Origin: Gammaproteobacteria bacterium
GTDB taxonomy: Bacteria > Pseudomonadota > Gammaproteobacteria > Pseudomonadales > Pseudohongiellaceae
Assembly (NCBI GenBank): GCA_003451715.1
Contig: DMJN01000106.1
Span: 14,344 to 28,396 of the forward strand
Length of the DNA stretch: 14,053 nucleotides
Reading direction: 5' to 3'
The translations under genes and the position numbers were made by a program. Under the pieces are notes generated by a model. It saw nothing but the letters and a program-made list of their open reading frames with translations. It did not search any database and had not been told where the DNA came from. How positions within the stretch are numbered: the stretch's first letter is position 1; every line of letters starts with the position of its first letter. Shown here piece by piece: positions 12,262 to 14,053 of this stretch.

Positions 12262-13929
12262 TCATTCCGACGGCTTAAAAGCCAACAGCACATTTCCGGG
12301 CACCTGGCTGAACTGGCCGTAGCCTGAACCTACGAACACCATGCCAGAACCCGCAGCTATGGAATGACTTTCGATGGAACCTCCATAACCCTCTACGCCG
12401 TTGACGGTTTCGAAGTCCATCGCTGTGTCGTACTCAAATAGCAGCTCCCCAGAATCCGAATTGAAAATAAATAAACGTCCGTCAAGTCCTGCGGTGATGA
12501 TGGCGCCGTCCACCGACAGGGGTGTAGCGGAAAATCCGTAGAGTCCTTCACAGCGTCTGATCCTGTCGCTGCGATGGTCACCACAATCTGACTGCACCTC
12601 AAAGAACCAGCTTGGCTCACCGGTGCCAACGAAATAGGTGTAAAGGCCGGGTCGGCTGACACCACCCATGCCGTCCGGATCGTTGATTGTCATGAAGGCA
12701 CGCTCGGAGTTAGTGGCGATGCCCCAGTGGTTGCCGCCCAGCGCTGTCCCCTCACCGACGCGCTGATTCCAGACCAGTGCACCCGTGACAGGATCTAGAG
12801 CCCAGAGATCGCCGGATTTCTGGCCGGCAATCAGCAGCTCTCGGTCGCCTGTCTCTACCAGGATGGCCGGGCCGCCAAAATCGAAATCGACGGCGTTGGT
12901 ATCATCTAGAATGATGCAATTAGGGCCGGCGGCGGTGCAGCCGAAATTCCACATGTCGTTTGCCAGTGCCTGGAAGACCCAGATTTCTTCGCCGGTTTCC
13001 AGATCCAGTGCAATGATTGCATCGCTGGTATTGGTAGTGGGGTGCGAAGTGTTTTCGCCAGTGGTGACGTAGACCTGACCTCGCTCGGCATCCACAGTCG
13101 GCGTGGACCAGATTGGGGCACCGGAGGGGCCGCGCTGTTTGACACCGGTGGAACTTTCCATACCCGTGTAGTCAGCCGCTGGCATGGTGTGGTATTCCCA
13201 GAGTTTTTCTCCGGTGCGTACATCCAGTGCGGTAACGGCGCCGTGATTTTCACAGCATTCATAGTTCGGGTTACCACCGGTAATGACGCCGGAACCGGAA
13301 ACCGGCACGATTATCTTGTCTTCGTAAATAACAGGTGTACCGGTAAGCATTCCCTGGTTGCCGGATGCCTGGCCGCTCGCGACCCAGATCGACTCACCAT
13401 TTTCCGCATTGGTGGTATGAATCATGCCACGTTGATCGCTAAACACCAGTGTACCGACGTCATCGATCACCTCGTAGGCCATTGAAGAGCGCAGGCGCGT
13501 GCCGGATTCATAGACCCATTTGGCACAACCGGTGTTGATATCGAAAGCAAAAACCCGACCGGAATCGGTGGCGGAATAAAATATCGTGGAGCCGATGATC
13601 ACCGGCGCGGCACGCAAACCGGACGTTTCCGGGAAAGCGACCGCCCAGGCCAGTTCCAGCTTTGACAGATCGGCCGTGGTGAGGCCAGCCTGCGCGGCAT
13701 CTAGGTGGCGCGGGTTGTTGCCATCAGCTTCCGTATAGGTAAAAGATAGCGTCTGCTCCAGGTCAACCGAGCGGTTATCCGCCGGGCACATGGTCGCAGC
13801 GATCCAGTCGTCTCCCGGAGTCTGCTGCTGAGCCAAGCCTGGCTGAGCAGCGGTCAAGCCGGTGCTTAGTAGCGCGGCCAGGGACAGGTAAGATCTAAAA
13901 CTTGCTTGAAGACGAGAGTAAAAAAACAT
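12262..13929 (-). CDS. PQQ-dependent beta-propeller dehydrogenase, polyvinyl-alcohol-dehydrogenase-like
   Basis: 555 residues with a signal peptide (about 1-33, cleavage near GLA-QQQ), so periplasmic. Propeller blades are marked by repeats such as GRVFAFDINTGCAKWVYE, GAVTALDVRTGEKLWEY, AIIALDLETGEEIWVFQ, GDLWALDPVTGALVW and GRLFIFNSDSGELLFEYD. Features of the PVA-dehydrogenase branch are visible: YECCENHG with vicinal Cys225-Cys226, SGAPIWSTPTVD (W274), TGENTS, DMWNFGC, AGQKSG and RVGEGT..GG.HWG. Relatives oxidise alcohols with PQQ and pass electrons to cytochrome c. Many carry a cytochrome c domain, but no CxxCH is present here, so a separate cytochrome would be needed. AGG sits eight bases before ATG 13929. 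The substrate is unknown. A gene ending at 13960 lies just upstream on the same strand and may be co-transcribed. Confidence 0.85.
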   Translation of the reverse strand: MFFYSRLQASFRSYLSLAALLSTGLTAAQPGLAQQQTPGDDWIAATMCPADNRSVDLEQTLSFTYTEADGNNPRHLDAAQAGLTTADLSKLELAWAVAFPETSGLRAAPVIIGSTIFYSATDSGRVFAFDINTGCAKWVYESGTRLRSSMAYEVIDDVGTLVFSDQRGMIHTTNAENGESIWVASGQASGNQGMLTGTPVIYEDKIIVPVSGSGVITGGNPNYECCENHGAVTALDVRTGEKLWEYHTMPAADYTGMESSTGVKQRGPSGAPIWSTPTVDAERGQVYVTTGENTSHPTTNTSDAIIALDLETGEEIWVFQALANDMWNFGCTAAGPNCIILDDTNAVDFDFGGPAILVETGDRELLIAGQKSGDLWALDPVTGALVWNQRVGEGTALGGNHWGIATNSERAFMTINDPDGMGGVSRPGLYTYFVGTGEPSWFFEVQSDCGDHRSDRIRRCEGLYGFSATPLSVDGAIITAGLDGRLFIFNSDSGELLFEYDTAMDFETVNGVEGYGGSIESHSIAAGSGMVFVGSGYGQFSQVPGNVLLAFKPSE

Positions 13930-13959
13930 AAGTAATGCCTGCTCGGTGGATGTTAGCTG

Positions 13960-14053
13960 TTAGTTCCATTCCAACCAGAACCGCGTGTCTTGAGTTGCCG
14001 GTTCATTTGGAGGCTGAAATCCAGCGCCAAAAATACAATAATTACCGGCATTG
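13960..14053 (-). CDS. 3' end of an upstream gene, possibly an outer-membrane beta-barrel
   Basis: The minus-strand frame is open from the right edge and gives 30 residues before TAA 13960-13962. The tail, FQPPNEPATQDTRFWLEWN, has alternating hydrophobic residues and a near-terminal Trp, as in a last barrel strand such as a TonB-dependent receptor's. Identity is not certain from so little. It ends 30 bases before the PQQ-enzyme start on the same strand. Confidence 0.45.
   Translation of the reverse strand, partial: NAGNYCIFGAGFQPPNEPATQDTRFWLEWN

Noticed and set aside
13042..13485. 147-codon plus-strand frame opposite the PQQ enzyme
   Set aside because: It lies antisense to conserved propeller blades and has no motif or ribosome binding site of its own.
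1..14053. CRISPR array, tRNA, rRNA or integron attC series
   Set aside because: No regularly spaced repeats, cloverleaf, rRNA segment or integrase was seen. The dispersed repeats are irregularly spaced and in both orientations.

Overview
The window looks like chromosomal DNA of a Gram-negative proteobacterium, most probably an environmental gammaproteobacterium. The signs are a lipobox lipoprotein, a PQQ-type periplasmic beta-propeller enzyme, a possible outer-membrane barrel tail, a CRP-like/GGDEF protein, a decayed REP-associated (RAYT) transposase, and many short gene-junction repeats. Species cannot be named from the sequence. Base composition is patchy: the sterol-desaturase gene (927-1922) and the M56/BlaI pair are AT-rich, while the carboxylase and PQQ genes are GC-rich, so this looks like a mosaic of separately acquired single genes and small operons rather than one pathway. 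I see no rRNA, tRNA or CRISPR array.

Layout. 1-890 (+): a cyclic-nucleotide-like sensor joined to a GGDEF diguanylate cyclase, cut by an in-frame TGA and open at the left edge. 927-1922 (+): a di-iron membrane fatty acid/sterol hydroxylase. 2086-4406 (-): a BlaI-type repressor and an M56 (BlaR1-like) membrane metallopeptidase whose C-terminus carries BatD-like domains. Two near-identical operators sit in their promoter region. 4614-6406 (+): an acyl-CoA carboxyltransferase and a 71-residue biotin carrier protein, with no biotin carboxylase beside them. 6518-9076 (-): a six-cysteine membrane-anchored protein, a double-cupin lipoprotein and a membrane-tethered DUF1330-like protein. 9098-9450: a 353-bp remnant of a RAYT element bounded by 26-bp inverted repeats. 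9467-10624 (-): a DUF2235 alpha/beta hydrolase. 10625-10967: decayed or regulatory DNA with a tiny ORF coupled to the next gene. 10968-11402 (+): a Ddn-like split-barrel protein. 11543-12151 (+): a second DUF1330-like membrane protein, paralogous to the one at 8435-9076. 12262-13929 (-): a PVA-dehydrogenase-like PQQ enzyme. 13960-14053 (-): the last 30 codons of an upstream gene.

The least obvious feature is a dispersed repeat of about 28 bp, beginning GGGRTCAGAGTA and ending CAGTAGTTTT in its full form. Six copies or diverged copies occur, all between genes and nearly all at gene 3' ends (1994-2021, 6413-6440, 7228-7255, 7283-7311, 8401-8429, 12192-12238). One copy has become a hairpin terminator. 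Together with the RAYT remnant this suggests a REP/BIME-like repeat population shaping gene boundaries. The best candidate for a little-described system is the BlaI / M56-BatD pair with its twin operators, which has the architecture of a proteolysis-controlled envelope sensor but no penicillin-binding sensor domain.
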